From an uncultured Hoeflea sp. (GTDB lineage: Bacteria; Pseudomonadota; Alphaproteobacteria; Rhizobiales; Rhizobiaceae): a stretch of 64,000 bases of DNA. A program made the position numbers and the translations under genes. Numbering within the stretch: position 1 is the first letter of the stretch; every line of letters starts with the position of its first letter. Below, piece by piece: positions 49,023-59,689 of this stretch. The DNA lies in NCBI RefSeq assembly GCF_947501405.1, contig NZ_CANMVK010000002.1, forward strand, positions 744,001 to 808,000, in the 5' to 3' direction. A model generated the notes under the pieces. It did not search any database. It had not been told where the DNA came from and worked only from the letters and a program-made list of their open reading frames with translations.

Positions 49023-49943
49023 TCAACGCCCGCGAATGCGCGGATCCAGTGCGTCACGCAGGCCATCGCCAATATAGTTGACGCTCAGCACCGTCAGCGA
49101 GATCGCCAGTCCGGGCCAGAACACGCGCTGCGGGTATTGCTGCAGATAATCCACCGCATCAAACAGCAACCGGCCCCAGGTCGGGAAGTCCGGCGGGAAG
49201 CCCAGCCCCAGAAAAGACAGGGCCGATTCCGTGATGATCGCGGTGGCGATCCCCAGTGTTGCCGACACCATGATCGGCGAAAGCACGTTGGGCAGGATGT
49301 GGCGCAGGATCATCCGCCGCGGCGGGGTTCCGATCGAACGTGCGGCAAGCACGAATTCCCGCTCCTTGAGTGCCAGCACCTCGCCGCGCACAATGCGCGC
49401 GGTCTGCATCCAGCTGGTCACGCCAATCGCCGAGACGATCAGGATGAAAGTGCCCATTTCAGGACCGAAGCTGCGCGCCAGCGTTTCCCGGAACAGCATC
49501 ACCATCACCAAGAGAAGCGGCAGCAAGGGCAGCGCCAGAAACAGGTCGGTCAGCCCCATCAGCATGCCGTCGAGCTTGCGGAAGAATCCCGCCACCACGC
49601 CGATCAGCGCACCAAGCAGCACGCTGATCAGCATCGCCGTCAGGCCCACGGCGATCGACACCTGGCCACCCGCCATCATCCGCGCAAGGATATCGCGGCC
49701 GAGCTGATCAGTGCCCAGCGGGTGCGCCCAGGTAGGGCCTGAATTGCGAGCCCGGATGTCGATGAAGGTGGGCTCGATGGTCCAGATCAGCGGACCAAGG
49801 GAAACGGCGAGCACGATGAAGAGAAACACCGCCGCGCCAAACAGCGCGCCCTTGTGGGTCTTGAACTGATCCCAGACATCCCACCATTGCGACCGGCCGG
49901 AGGTATCCTGGGCCACGGATTTGGCTACGGGCGCGTCAGTCAT
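49023..49943 (-). CDS. Peptide-type ABC transporter permease (DppC/OppC-like)
   Basis: HPLGTDQLGRDILARMMAGGQVSIAVG, RRMILRHILPNVLSPIMV. Confidence 0.92.
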   Translation of the reverse strand: MTDAPVAKSVAQDTSGRSQWWDVWDQFKTHKGALFGAAVFLFIVLAVSLGPLIWTIEPTFIDIRARNSGPTWAHPLGTDQLGRDILARMMAGGQVSIAVGLTAMLISVLLGALIGVVAGFFRKLDGMLMGLTDLFLALPLLPLLLVMVMLFRETLARSFGPEMGTFILIVSAIGVTSWMQTARIVRGEVLALKEREFVLAARSIGTPPRRMILRHILPNVLSPIMVSATLGIATAIITESALSFLGLGFPPDFPTWGRLLFDAVDYLQQYPQRVFWPGLAISLTVLSVNYIGDGLRDALDPRIRGR

Positions 49944-50943
49944 AGCGGATCCTCGGATCAAGCAGGCCGTAAAGCAGGTCGGCGATCAGGTTGCAAAGCA
50001 CGATCAGCACCGCGAAGATGAAGGCCAGCGTCTGCACCATCGGCAGGTCGTTTGCGTAGATCGCGGTGATCAGCAATTGTCCCAGCCCGTTCACCTTGAA
50101 GATCTGTTCGGTGATGATGGCGCCGCCGAAGATCGAGGGAATGCCCAGCGCGATCACCGTGACCACCGGGATCATCGAATTGCGCAGCACATGGATGAGC
50201 AGCACCACCTTCTCGGTCATGCCCTTGGCGCGGGCGGTGCGTACATAATCATGGTTGAGATTGTCGAGCATCGAGGCGCGCATGAAGCGCGACAATTGCG
50301 CGGTCGTCTGCAGCGCCAGAACCATCACGGGCAGCGTCATCTGCCGCACCTGCTGGCCGAAGCTTTCAAAATCATCGACCACCAGCGTGGTGTCGTAGAT
50401 TGAGGGAAACCATGGCAGCATGATCGCGAAGATCACGATCATCAGCACGCCGGAGAAAAACGGCGGCACCGAAAAGCCGATCATCGAGACGAAAGTGCCG
50501 ATCTGATCGAACCAGGAATACTGCTTGTAGGCCGAAATGATGCCGATTGGCAGCGCGATCAGCACGCCCACCACATAGGCCAGACCCACAACCCACAGGG
50601 TCTGCGGGATGCGCTGGATGATGATGTCGAACACTGGTGACCGGAACTGCCAGGAGACGATGCGCTGCATGCCTTCGGAAAAACTGGTGCCGAAGACCCA
50701 GTCGGTGAACACCAGCGGCTCGACCCAGAAGAACTGCTTTGCCCACAACAGGTAGCGGACATATGCGGGGGAATCGAGGCCCAGCGCATCGCGCATCTTC
50801 TGCCGGACTTCCGGCGGAATGGTCAGCGGCTGGTTAGCCAGCGGATCGCCCGGCGCAAGGTCGAGCAGCAAAAAGATGATGAGACTGATGAGCACAAGCG
50901 TCGGGATTGCCAGCAACAGCCGGCGGGCAATGTAGGTCAGCAT
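49936..50943 (-). CDS. Peptide-type ABC transporter permease (DppB/OppB-like)
   Basis: MLTYIARRLLLAIPTLVLISLIIFLLLDLAPGDP, DYVRTARAKGMTEKVVLLIHVLRNSMIPVVTV. Confidence 0.92.
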   Translation of the reverse strand: MLTYIARRLLLAIPTLVLISLIIFLLLDLAPGDPLANQPLTIPPEVRQKMRDALGLDSPAYVRYLLWAKQFFWVEPLVFTDWVFGTSFSEGMQRIVSWQFRSPVFDIIIQRIPQTLWVVGLAYVVGVLIALPIGIISAYKQYSWFDQIGTFVSMIGFSVPPFFSGVLMIVIFAIMLPWFPSIYDTTLVVDDFESFGQQVRQMTLPVMVLALQTTAQLSRFMRASMLDNLNHDYVRTARAKGMTEKVVLLIHVLRNSMIPVVTVIALGIPSIFGGAIITEQIFKVNGLGQLLITAIYANDLPMVQTLAFIFAVLIVLCNLIADLLYGLLDPRIRYD

Positions 50944-50998
50944 CGGCGACGCCTCGGTTCAGCAGTGGCACACATGAAGAAACACCGGGTCAGGAAAG

Positions 50999-51024
50999 GA
51001 TGGCCCCGCCGAAGCGGGACCATC
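50999..51024 (-). repeat. Intercistronic hairpin with cUUCGg tetraloop downstream of dppA-like gene
   Basis: Minus-strand RNA GAUGGUCCCGC-UUCG-GCGGGGCCAUC (11 bp including one G-U pair). Confidence 0.72.
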
Positions 51025-51031
51025 GGTGAGA

Positions 51032-52735
51032 CTATTCCTTGATGCGGTACCAGTCAGCCGCGTTCCACAATTCCGAATCCCAGGTGTTGAGCACAACGCC
51101 GCCCAGGGTGTTGGAATGGGCCGACACCCGGCCACGGTCGACCAGCGGTACGATGGTCATCGAATCCTTGGTCAGCATGTCGTTGAGCTTCTTGGCGATT
51201 TCCGCGCGTTTGGAAATCTCGCCGGTCTTGCCGAGTTCGACGATCAGAGCGTCGTACTCTTCGTTGCAGAAGCGGTTGATGTTTTCACCCTGCCACTGCG
51301 TTTCCGGCCGCGGCGCCTTTTCGCAGGTGTACTGGCCCAGATACTGTTCCGGATCGGTGCCATCGAAGTTGTTGGCGTACATTTCAACGTCCGCATAGAA
51401 CTTCTGGAACGTATCCGGAGAAGCCGGGTCGCCGCCGAAGAACACCGACGCGTCGATATTCTTAAGCTCGGTCTCGACGCCGACATCGGACCACCACTGC
51501 TTGATCAGCGCCTGGAAGTCCTGACGCACGGCGTTGGTCGAGGTCTGGTAAAGCAGCTTGAACTTCTTGCCGTCTTTTTCGCGCACGCCATCGCCGCCCA
51601 CGGTCCAGCCGGCTTCGTCGAGCAGCGCCTTGGCGCCTTCCACATCCTGGGTCAGGCAGCCGGTGTTGTCCGAAGCGAAGATTTCCGGCGCCGGCACCAG
51701 GTTGCAGGTCGGCCGCCCGGCCTGGCCATAGCCGATTTCGACCAGCAGCTCGCGATCGATCGCCATCGAAAGCGCGCGGCGCACGCGCTCATCCGACAGG
51801 ATCGGATGCGGATGCATGGCGGTGGATCGCTCGCCTTCAGGAAGGTCCGGTGACGGGTCGGTCATGTTCATTTCGATGCGCTCGACCAGTGTGCCGAAGC
51901 CGGATACCGGAGTGCCCTTGCCACCCTCGGCCATGCCGGCGATCACATCAGGGGCGAGCTGAAGGTTCCAGGCGTAGTCGAATTCGCCGGTTTCCATCAC
52001 GGCGCGGCCTGCTGCCGCCGCATCGCCGCCGCCCTTGAAGGTCAGCGTTGCGAAGGCCGGCTTGGCCGGATCGCGGTAGTTCTCGTTGGCCTTCATGGTG
52101 ATCACGTCATTCGGCTTGAAGTCGGTGACCACGAAGGGACCGGTGCCGATCGGGCCGAAATTGGCCTCGGTGCATTCCGGCGCCTTGGCGCCCAGGCAGT
52201 CGGCGAACTGCGCCTTCTGGATGATCGGCGACTGACCGCCGACGAAGGCCGCATAGGGAACCGGCTTGGGCGTGTCGAAATTGACGATGATGGTCAGATC
52301 GTCAGGGGTTTCGATGCTCTCGACACCATCGAATTTGGCCGCCTGTGCGCAACCGCCATCGGGCGCCATGCAGTAATCGGCGGTGAACTTGACGTCGGCG
52401 GATGTCAACGGCGTGCCGTCAGACCATTTCAGGCCTTCCTTGAGCTTCCAGGTGATCGAGGTGAGATCCGCGGAAACACCGCCGTTTTCCACGGTCGGAA
52501 TGCTGTCGACAAGATAGGGAACCAGTGCGCCGGTCTGGTCGAAGCGGGCGAGCGGCTCGATAACCAGCGAGGCAGATTCGATGTCCTTGGTACCGCTCGA
52601 CAGATAGGGATTGAGGATCGACGGCGCCTGCCAGTAGATGATCTTGACTTCGCCGTCGGAGCCGCGTTCGGCCTGTGCGACGGGAGCGAACGCCAGTGCG
52701 GCGGCGGCGCCCATCAGGATTGTCTTGAGTTTCAT
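51032..52735 (-). CDS. Peptide-type ABC transporter substrate-binding protein (SBP family 5)
   Basis: Signal peptide MKLKTILMGAAAALAFAPVAQA; LKEGLKWSDGTPLTSADVKFT; start reset to ATG 52735. Confidence 0.92.
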   Translation of the reverse strand: MKLKTILMGAAAALAFAPVAQAERGSDGEVKIIYWQAPSILNPYLSSGTKDIESASLVIEPLARFDQTGALVPYLVDSIPTVENGGVSADLTSITWKLKEGLKWSDGTPLTSADVKFTADYCMAPDGGCAQAAKFDGVESIETPDDLTIIVNFDTPKPVPYAAFVGGQSPIIQKAQFADCLGAKAPECTEANFGPIGTGPFVVTDFKPNDVITMKANENYRDPAKPAFATLTFKGGGDAAAAGRAVMETGEFDYAWNLQLAPDVIAGMAEGGKGTPVSGFGTLVERIEMNMTDPSPDLPEGERSTAMHPHPILSDERVRRALSMAIDRELLVEIGYGQAGRPTCNLVPAPEIFASDNTGCLTQDVEGAKALLDEAGWTVGGDGVREKDGKKFKLLYQTSTNAVRQDFQALIKQWWSDVGVETELKNIDASVFFGGDPASPDTFQKFYADVEMYANNFDGTDPEQYLGQYTCEKAPRPETQWQGENINRFCNEEYDALIVELGKTGEISKRAEIAKKLNDMLTKDSMTIVPLVDRGRVSAHSNTLGGVVLNTWDSELWNAADWYRIKE

Positions 52736-52760
52736 GAGACTGTCTCCTCTGTGGTGATTA

Positions 52761-53798
52761 TCAGTTGGATTCACTTCCCGCGGTTGGTTCCGCGGGCTCT
52801 GCCATGTCGTCGGAATACAGGTGGCAAGCCACCTGCCGTCCGCCGCCAAATTCGAATACACCCGGTTCCATCTGCCGGCAGATCTCCATTGCCTTGGGGC
52901 AGCGGGTGGAAAAATTGCAACCCGTGGGTGGATTGGCCGGGGAGGGCACGTCGCCCTGCAGCACGATCGGAGTGCGATTGCGTTCCGAGGCCGGGTCGGG
53001 CTCGGGCACCGCCGACAGCAGCGCCTGGGTGTAGGGATGCAGAGGCTCGGCAAACAGCGCGTCGCGCGAGGCAACCTCGACGATGCGGCCCAGATACATC
53101 ACCGCCACCCGGTCGGCGATATGGCGCACCATCGACAGATCGTGGCTGATGAACAGATAGGTCAGGTCAAGCCGGTCCTGCAGTTCCTCAAGCAGATTGA
53201 CCACCTGCGCCTGGATCGACACGTCCAGCGCCGCAATCGGCTCGTCACAGACGATGAATTTGGGATTGAGCGCAAGCGCCCGGGCAATGCCGATGCGCTG
53301 CCGCTGGCCGCCGGAGAATTCGTGCGGGTAACGCTTGGCGAATTCGCGGTTGAGGCCGACCCAGTCCATCAGCTCATAGATCCGCGCCAGCCGTTCCTTG
53401 GACGACAGCTCAAGATGCTCGTCAAGCGGCTCGGCGATGATGCTGGCCACCGTCATGCGCGGGTTGAGGCTTGCTTGCGGATCCTGAAAGATCATCTGCA
53501 TCATCGGCCGCTTCGAGCGCAGGCTGTCGCGGTCGACATGGGCAATCTCGGAACCGTTGATCTCCACGGTGCCGTCCGTCACATCGTAAAGCCGCAGGAT
53601 CGAGCGGCCGACGGTGGATTTGCCGCAGCCGGATTCGCCCACCAGCCCCAGCGTCTCACCCGGGGCGATATCGAAGCTGATGCCATCGACCGCCTTGATG
53701 TCGCCCACATGGCTCTTGAACAGACCCGCGTGGATGGGAAAATACATCTTAAGGTCACGCACTTTGACGAGCGGCCCGGCAGCGGTCGTTTCAGCCAT
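52761..53798 (-). CDS. Peptide-type ABC transporter ATP-binding protein (OppF/DppF-like)
   Basis: GLVGESGCGKSTVGRSILRL, FSGGQRQRIGIARALALNPKFIVCDEPIAALDVSIQAQ. Confidence 0.92.
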   Translation of the reverse strand: MAETTAAGPLVKVRDLKMYFPIHAGLFKSHVGDIKAVDGISFDIAPGETLGLVGESGCGKSTVGRSILRLYDVTDGTVEINGSEIAHVDRDSLRSKRPMMQMIFQDPQASLNPRMTVASIIAEPLDEHLELSSKERLARIYELMDWVGLNREFAKRYPHEFSGGQRQRIGIARALALNPKFIVCDEPIAALDVSIQAQVVNLLEELQDRLDLTYLFISHDLSMVRHIADRVAVMYLGRIVEVASRDALFAEPLHPYTQALLSAVPEPDPASERNRTPIVLQGDVPSPANPPTGCNFSTRCPKAMEICRQMEPGVFEFGGGRQVACHLYSDDMAEPAEPTAGSESN

Positions 53799-54810
53799 CC
53801 ACGGTCTCCGGTTGCTTGCTGGCCGCTTCGTCGAGCAGGAAACAGGCGGCCCGATGACCGGGGGCGCCGGCCGCGGTCAGCTCGGGATTGGCGTCTTCGC
53901 AGCGTCCATAGGCATGGGCGCAGCGGTTGCGGAACGAACATGCGGACGGCGCCGCCATCATGATCGGCGGCTGCCCCTCGATCACCTGCAATTTTTCGGC
54001 GCGGGCGCCGCGCACTGCGGGCACCGTCTTGAGCAGCGCCTGGGTATAGGGATGCCGCGGATCTTTGAAGATCTCGTCAACCGGGCCTTCCTCCACCACC
54101 TGGCCGGCATACATCACCATCACCCGGTCGGCGATGCCGGCGATGACGCCGAGATCATGGGTGATCCAGATGATTGCCATGCCGAGTTTGCGCCTGAGAT
54201 CCTTGACCAGTTCAATGATCTGGGCCTGGATCGTTACATCAAGCGCGGTGGTGGGCTCGTCGGCGATGAGCACTTTCGGATCGCAGGCCAGCGCAATGGC
54301 GATCATCACCCGCTGCCGCATGCCGCCGGAAAACTGGTGCGGATAATCCTTGAGCCGCCGTTCCGGGTCCGGAATACCGACCAGTTGCAACAGCTCGATT
54401 GATCGCGCCCGTGCCTCGGTCTTGTTCATGCCCAGATGCGCGCGCAACGGTTCGGCGAGCTGATATCCGATCGTGTACACCGGATTGAGCGATGTCATCG
54501 GGTCCTGGAAGATGAAACCGATTTTGGAGCCGCGCACCTGCCGCAGTTCTTCATCGCTGATGTCGAGCAGGTTTTGACCGCCGAACATCACCGCGCCATC
54601 GCGCATCTCGGCAGGCGGTGATGGCAGCAGCCGAAGCAGCGACATCATGGTCACGGATTTTCCCGAACCGCTTTCTCCCACCACGCCGAGCAATTCGCCG
54701 GCATGCAGATGAAAGTCCACCTCGTTCACCGCGTGCACTTCACCGCCACGGGTGCGGAAGACCGTTTTCAACCCTTTAACATCCAGAATTGGCGAAGCCG
54801 TGTCTGGCAT
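53791..54810 (-). CDS. Peptide-type ABC transporter ATP-binding protein (OppD/DppD-like)
   Basis: [59 protein letters not shown]. Confidence 0.92.
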   Translation of the reverse strand: MPDTASPILDVKGLKTVFRTRGGEVHAVNEVDFHLHAGELLGVVGESGSGKSVTMMSLLRLLPSPPAEMRDGAVMFGGQNLLDISDEELRQVRGSKIGFIFQDPMTSLNPVYTIGYQLAEPLRAHLGMNKTEARARSIELLQLVGIPDPERRLKDYPHQFSGGMRQRVMIAIALACDPKVLIADEPTTALDVTIQAQIIELVKDLRRKLGMAIIWITHDLGVIAGIADRVMVMYAGQVVEEGPVDEIFKDPRHPYTQALLKTVPAVRGARAEKLQVIEGQPPIMMAAPSACSFRNRCAHAYGRCEDANPELTAAGAPGHRAACFLLDEAASKQPETVDG

Positions 54811-55063
54811 ACTGTACCCCTCGGGATGTGAGTTCCCGTTTTTTTCTTGCCGGACAGTTCTAACGACGCCGGTGTCTCATACTAATGAACAATTTTTTTT
54901 GGATTGGCCAGTGCGCGCTTCGATTTTGCGCAATTCATGCGCAAATCATTGACCCGGAGACCCATCCTTGCATGGCTGCGCAGGGGCTGGACAATGTCCG
55001 GGAAAACGAACACAACTTTACAAACCGGCCGGCGGCGAGGCGGTTTCGAATTGGATATTCATC

Positions 55064-56227
55064 ATGCTCAAAGACCATAATTCCCGCGATATTCTCGCGG
55101 CTTTGATCGCGTTTCCGACCGTGAGCCGCGACACAAATCTGCCATTGATTGAATGGGTTGAAGCCTTTCTCGGGAGTCATGGCATTGCCGCGCACCGGGT
55201 GGTCAGCCCCTGCGGCGAGAAGGCGCACCTTTATGCCCAGACCGGCCCCGACATCGATGGCGGAGTAATCCTGTCGGGACATACCGACGTGGTGCCGGTC
55301 GATGGCCAGGCCTGGACCACCGATCCCTGGACGCTGACCGAGAAGAACGGCAGGCTTTACGGGCGCGGGACCTGCGACATGAAGGGTTTTGATGCCCTGG
55401 CGCTCGATACGATGGCCCGCGCATCGCAGTTGGATCTCAAGCGACCATTGCAATTGGCGCTTTCCTTTGATGAGGAAGTGGGCTGTGTGGCAGTGATCGA
55501 TCTGGTGGAAGCCATGCGCGGTGCCTTGCCCAAGGCGCGCGAGGTGCTGGTTGGCGAACCCACCATGATGAAAGTCGTCACCGGTCACAAGGGCGGGCTC
55601 GCCTATGCGGTGCATGTGCGCGGCTTCGAGGTGCATTCCTCGCTTCTGCCCTACGGTGTCAGCGCCATCATGCAGGCGGCCAAACTGATCGATTGGGCCA
55701 ACCAGAAAAACGCCGAGAACGCCGCCAGAACCCCGTCGGAACTTGCCGCCGCGTTCGATCCGCCCTTCACCACATTGCATGTCGGCACCATTCAGGGCGG
55801 CACCGCCCACAACATCACCGCCAAGGACTGCCATTTCTACATCGAATTCCGCTTCGTACCGGGCGAAGATCCGCAGGAATGGGCCCGTGCCTTCGAGACC
55901 AGGGCCGCCGAACTGAGCGCCGAGATGCGGGAGGTCCATCCCGATGCCGGGATAGATTTGACCCGCGGCTTCGCGCTTCCCGCCCTGACGCCCGAGGCCG
56001 ATGGCCCGGCGGAGATGCTGGCGCGGCGCCTGACTGGCGACAACGGGCGCCATGTGGTGAGCTACGGCACCGAGGGCAGCCAGTTCCAGACCCGGGGATA
56101 TTCGACCGTAATCTGCGGGCCGGGCGACATTGCCCAGGCGCATCAACCCGATGAGTATCTGACACTCGACCAGCTTGCAGCGGGCGAAGCCTTCATGGAC
56201 CGTCTGCTTGACGATCTCTGCGCCTGA
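55064..56227 (+). CDS. argE: M20 family metallopeptidase, acetylornithine deacetylase-like
   Basis: VILSGHTDVVPVDGQAWTTDPW, YGRGTCDMKGF, LALSFDEEVGC; M20 metal ligands; start reset to ATG 55064. Confidence 0.85.
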   Translation: MLKDHNSRDILAALIAFPTVSRDTNLPLIEWVEAFLGSHGIAAHRVVSPCGEKAHLYAQTGPDIDGGVILSGHTDVVPVDGQAWTTDPWTLTEKNGRLYGRGTCDMKGFDALALDTMARASQLDLKRPLQLALSFDEEVGCVAVIDLVEAMRGALPKAREVLVGEPTMMKVVTGHKGGLAYAVHVRGFEVHSSLLPYGVSAIMQAAKLIDWANQKNAENAARTPSELAAAFDPPFTTLHVGTIQGGTAHNITAKDCHFYIEFRFVPGEDPQEWARAFETRAAELSAEMREVHPDAGIDLTRGFALPALTPEADGPAEMLARRLTGDNGRHVVSYGTEGSQFQTRGYSTVICGPGDIAQAHQPDEYLTLDQLAAGEAFMDRLLDDLCA

Positions 56228-56265
56228 GCGCGTTACGCTCCGCCGGTCGTTGACGGGATAAACCC

Positions 56266-57891
56266 TCAGGCGTCGACATACTCAATCAGGCAGGGGCGCG
56301 GCAGCGTCGCCAGCGCATCGCTGAGTTCCAGGCCGTTGCCGACCCTGCGTCCCGGAAGGCCGAAGGCGGCGGCGATGGCAACGTAGTCGGGCGCAGACGG
56401 TGTGACCCCGACGGGGGTGATGCGGGCGGAGGTCATCGATGTCTCGATTTCCCTGTATCCCGAGTTGTTCCAGACTAAAAACGCGACATCTGCGCCACAA
56501 TCAGCAGCACTGCCGAGTTCGGCCAGGGTGAACTGGAAGCCGCCATCGCCCAGAACCGCCACTATCGGATGCGCTGAAGCCCCGGGTGCGGCCCCAACCG
56601 CGGCACCGATTGCCGTGCCGATTGCCGCAGGCGCAGCATAGCCCAGAGTGCCGAAGCCGGTGGCCGAATTGAACCACGAAACCGGGCGCGGCGCTTCGAC
56701 ATACATGTTTCCGGCATACACGAGCTGGGTGGAATCCCCGACGATCGTCGCCTTAGGTAAAACCGCCCAGATCTGCTGCAACAGCTCCGTATGGTCACGA
56801 TAGGCCGCGCCGATCTCCTCAAGCGCCGCCGTTCGCATGGTCCCGGCCCGCGCCGCGCCCGTTCCACGCCGGTTTTTGGCCCAGCTCGGAGAATCTGCCT
56901 CCATTCCGGCCAAAAATGCGCCGCAATCCGCGTTGATCGCCAGCGCTGGTGTTGCGCCGCGCTCAAGCTGACCGGCGTCGATATCGACCCGGATCAGGTT
57001 TTGCGGCAGCCGGAACCCGTCATCCTCATACATGTCGGTGTCCGTCGGCCCCAGTTCGGTTCCCAGCGCCAGCACAAGATCGGCGGATTGAAGTTCGGCG
57101 CGCACCGCACTCAGGCTCGGGCTGGCTGGGACCTCAAGCGTGTGCGGGCCCCCCGGCGGCGCCATCAGCCCGCGGGCATTGGTGGTGGTGATCACCGGCG
57201 CATCGAGCTGTTCGGCGAACCGGCGCAGTGCCGGCCCGTGCCGCACGGCGCCGCCGCCGGCCAGAATCAACGGGGCCTCGGCCGCGGCGCAAAGCTTCGC
57301 GGCTTTGTCGAGATCGATCGGCGATGGCTGTACCGGGCTTGGCACGGGTATCTCGAATGCTGCGCCGGAGGCCGGCAGTTTCATCACATCGGTGGGGATT
57401 TCGATATGCACCGGTCCCGGTCGTCCGGCGGTCATCGCCTCGAAGGCCCGTGCCAGAACCGCGCCGAGCTTGGCCGGCTCGGTGAGTGTGTGCGACCACA
57501 GCGCCACGGTACGCATCAGCGCCGCCTGATCGGGCAATTCGTGCAGATGCCCTTGTCCGCGCCCCAGCGTCGTGGTCGCGTTGACCCCGGAGATCACCAG
57601 CATCGGGATGCTGTCGGCGCGCGCCTGCGCCATGGCTGTGATGATGTTGGTGACGCCCGGGCCGGTGATGACGAAACATACACCTGGCCTGCCAGTCACC
57701 CGGGCATAGCCGTCGGCCATGAAGCCCGCGCCCTGTTCATGGCGCGGCGTAATGTGCCGGATCGAACTGTCCCCAAGCCCGCGGTAAAGCTCGATCGTAT
57801 GCACCCCGGGGATGCCGAAAACCGTGTCGACCCCGGCCTGTTCGAGCATCTTGACCAGCGCTTCACCGACAGTGTGTCCCGATCCCCCCAT
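56266..57891 (-). CDS. TPP-binding acetolactate-synthase-like protein, probable 5-guanidino-2-oxopentanoate decarboxylase
   Basis: TPP enzyme motifs (GVDTVFGIPGVHTIELYRG, GDGGFQFTLAELGSAADCGADVAFLVWNNSGY); coupled to AruH-like aminotransferase by TGATG. Confidence 0.8.
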   Translation of the reverse strand: MGGSGHTVGEALVKMLEQAGVDTVFGIPGVHTIELYRGLGDSSIRHITPRHEQGAGFMADGYARVTGRPGVCFVITGPGVTNIITAMAQARADSIPMLVISGVNATTTLGRGQGHLHELPDQAALMRTVALWSHTLTEPAKLGAVLARAFEAMTAGRPGPVHIEIPTDVMKLPASGAAFEIPVPSPVQPSPIDLDKAAKLCAAAEAPLILAGGGAVRHGPALRRFAEQLDAPVITTTNARGLMAPPGGPHTLEVPASPSLSAVRAELQSADLVLALGTELGPTDTDMYEDDGFRLPQNLIRVDIDAGQLERGATPALAINADCGAFLAGMEADSPSWAKNRRGTGAARAGTMRTAALEEIGAAYRDHTELLQQIWAVLPKATIVGDSTQLVYAGNMYVEAPRPVSWFNSATGFGTLGYAAPAAIGTAIGAAVGAAPGASAHPIVAVLGDGGFQFTLAELGSAADCGADVAFLVWNNSGYREIETSMTSARITPVGVTPSAPDYVAIAAAFGLPGRRVGNGLELSDALATLPRPCLIEYVDA

Positions 57892-59054
57892 CACAGCGCC
57901 TCCACGAAAGCGGCGATGCGCTCGCATGCCTGTTCGACTGCTTCATCCGGAACCGTCAGACTCAGCCGGATCAGACCGCCGGCATTGGCGCCGAATGATG
58001 AGCCCGGCATGACCGCCACCCCGGCGTCGAGCAGTCTCCAGGCGAAGGTGTCGCCATCGAGCCCGGTGCCAGAGATATCGGCGATGAGGAACATGCCGGC
58101 TTGCGGCCGGTAGGCAACCACGCCGGACAACGCCTCAAGACTGTCAGCAAACAGTTGCGAGCGGCGTTTGTAATCAGCCCGCATGCGTGCCGCCGTTGGC
58201 AGATCGGATTTGAGCGCGAAAGCGGTCATGTCGGCGATGAATGGCTGGTTGCCGAAAAGCATGGTTTCGGACAATGGCAATAGCCGTGTGCAGAATTCCT
58301 CCGGGCCAACCGCCCAGCCGCTGCGAAAGCCCGGCGCTGCGTGCGATTTCGAGATTGACGAGACCGCGATTACCCGTTCGGCAAGGTCCGGATCGTCAAA
58401 GAGCGAGGCGAATGCGCCGTCAAATACCAGTTCCTCGTAGACCTCATCGGCGACGATCCACAAATCATGAGCCTTGCACACCGCGCAGATCCGCGCCAGT
58501 TCATCGGCCTCAAGCACCGCGCCAGTGGGATTGTGCGGAGAGTTGAGCAACAGCACCCGCGACTGCGGTGTGACCGCCGCTTCCAGATCCGCCGCGGTAA
58601 GCCGGAAACCATTCTCCGGCCGGAGCTGCACCGACTCCCGATGTGCACCGCCGGCCACGATCACCCCTTCATAGGTGGCGTAGAACGGATCGCCCACCAG
58701 CACGCCGTCGCCTTCTCCGGTCAGCCCCATCATGGTGGCAAACAGCGCGGTCTGGGTGCCGGGAAAGCACAGCACGTTGGCGCTGGTCACGCCGGGCCGC
58801 CTGCGGGCGTAGCGTGCGGCGATCGCCTCAAGCAGTTCAGGTTCGCCACGGCCGCTGGAATAGCCGGTACGGCCCGCAAGCATGGATTGATGGCAAGCGG
58901 CGATCAGACTTGGATCGGGCGGCTGGTCGGGTTCGCCAATGGTCAGCTCGACGATGTCGGCGCCCTTTGCCTTCATCTCCCGGCAGCGTTGATGAACGGC
59001 CCATTTGGCCCCGCCGGTCTGCGCCAGACGCTCGGTGATTTGTGCATAATGCAT
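57891..59054 (-). CDS. PLP-dependent class I/II aminotransferase, AruH-like (arginine:pyruvate transaminase)
   Basis: LTIGEPDQPPDPSLI, NSPHNPTGAVLEADELARI, SSISKSHAAPGFRSGW. Confidence 0.82.
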   Translation of the reverse strand: MHYAQITERLAQTGGAKWAVHQRCREMKAKGADIVELTIGEPDQPPDPSLIAACHQSMLAGRTGYSSGRGEPELLEAIAARYARRRPGVTSANVLCFPGTQTALFATMMGLTGEGDGVLVGDPFYATYEGVIVAGGAHRESVQLRPENGFRLTAADLEAAVTPQSRVLLLNSPHNPTGAVLEADELARICAVCKAHDLWIVADEVYEELVFDGAFASLFDDPDLAERVIAVSSISKSHAAPGFRSGWAVGPEEFCTRLLPLSETMLFGNQPFIADMTAFALKSDLPTAARMRADYKRRSQLFADSLEALSGVVAYRPQAGMFLIADISGTGLDGDTFAWRLLDAGVAVMPGSSFGANAGGLIRLSLTVPDEAVEQACERIAAFVEAL

Positions 59055-59059
59055 GATTG

Positions 59060-59689
59060 TCAGTCCCTGAATTCTGTCGGATCTATGCCAAGCAGGGTCG
59101 CCACCGAGTCGAGCGCGATCCGATCCACATCGAGCCGCGAAAAATCGTCGCCACCCATCGAGATTTCGATCCAAAGGCCGTCGAGCAGTGCGTTGAGCAC
59201 GATCGCATGGCGGTGGATTTCAACCGCACTCAGCGCCACGCCGCGCTCGCTCATCACCTCGGCCACCAAACGTTCGATCAGATCGCGAAACGCCTGGTAG
59301 CCATCGCGATGCACCTCGGCCATCACCGGGTCGGAATGCACTGCGCCGATGAATGCAGCCCAGATCGACAGCGTGCGCCCGTCGGCCACCGGCGCAGTGA
59401 CACTGGCGCGAATAAGGCCGGCCAGCCGCGACAGCGCCGGACCGTCGCCGCATCCTGCCTCTGCCGCCTTGATCAGATCGGCGATAAAGCTTTTGTAAGC
59501 GGCTGCCACCAGCCGTTCCTTGTTGTCGAAATAGCGCCGTATCAACCCCGGCGTGACACCGGCGCGATAGGACACCTCGCGCACGGTGGCGCCGGCCAGG
59601 CCAAGCTCGGCCACACTGTCGAGCGTTGCGGCAATCAGATCCTGCTGCCGCACCGCTTCAGGTTCGCGGTGGAAGGTCCGGCGCGTCAT
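59060..59689 (-). CDS. TetR/AcrR-family regulator (BetI-like)
   Basis: QQDLIAATLDSVAELGLAGATVREVSYRAGVTPGLIRRYFDNKERLVAAAYK; start at 59689 overlaps the DDAH-like stop. Confidence 0.88.
   Translation of the reverse strand: MTRRTFHREPEAVRQQDLIAATLDSVAELGLAGATVREVSYRAGVTPGLIRRYFDNKERLVAAAYKSFIADLIKAAEAGCGDGPALSRLAGLIRASVTAPVADGRTLSIWAAFIGAVHSDPVMAEVHRDGYQAFRDLIERLVAEVMSERGVALSAVEIHRHAIVLNALLDGLWIEISMGGDDFSRLDVDRIALDSVATLLGIDPTEFRD

Noticed and set aside
56791-58113. 440-aa plus-strand ORF spanning the AruI-/AruH-like genes
   Set aside because: Antisense shadow ORF crossing a real gene boundary; no domain signature.
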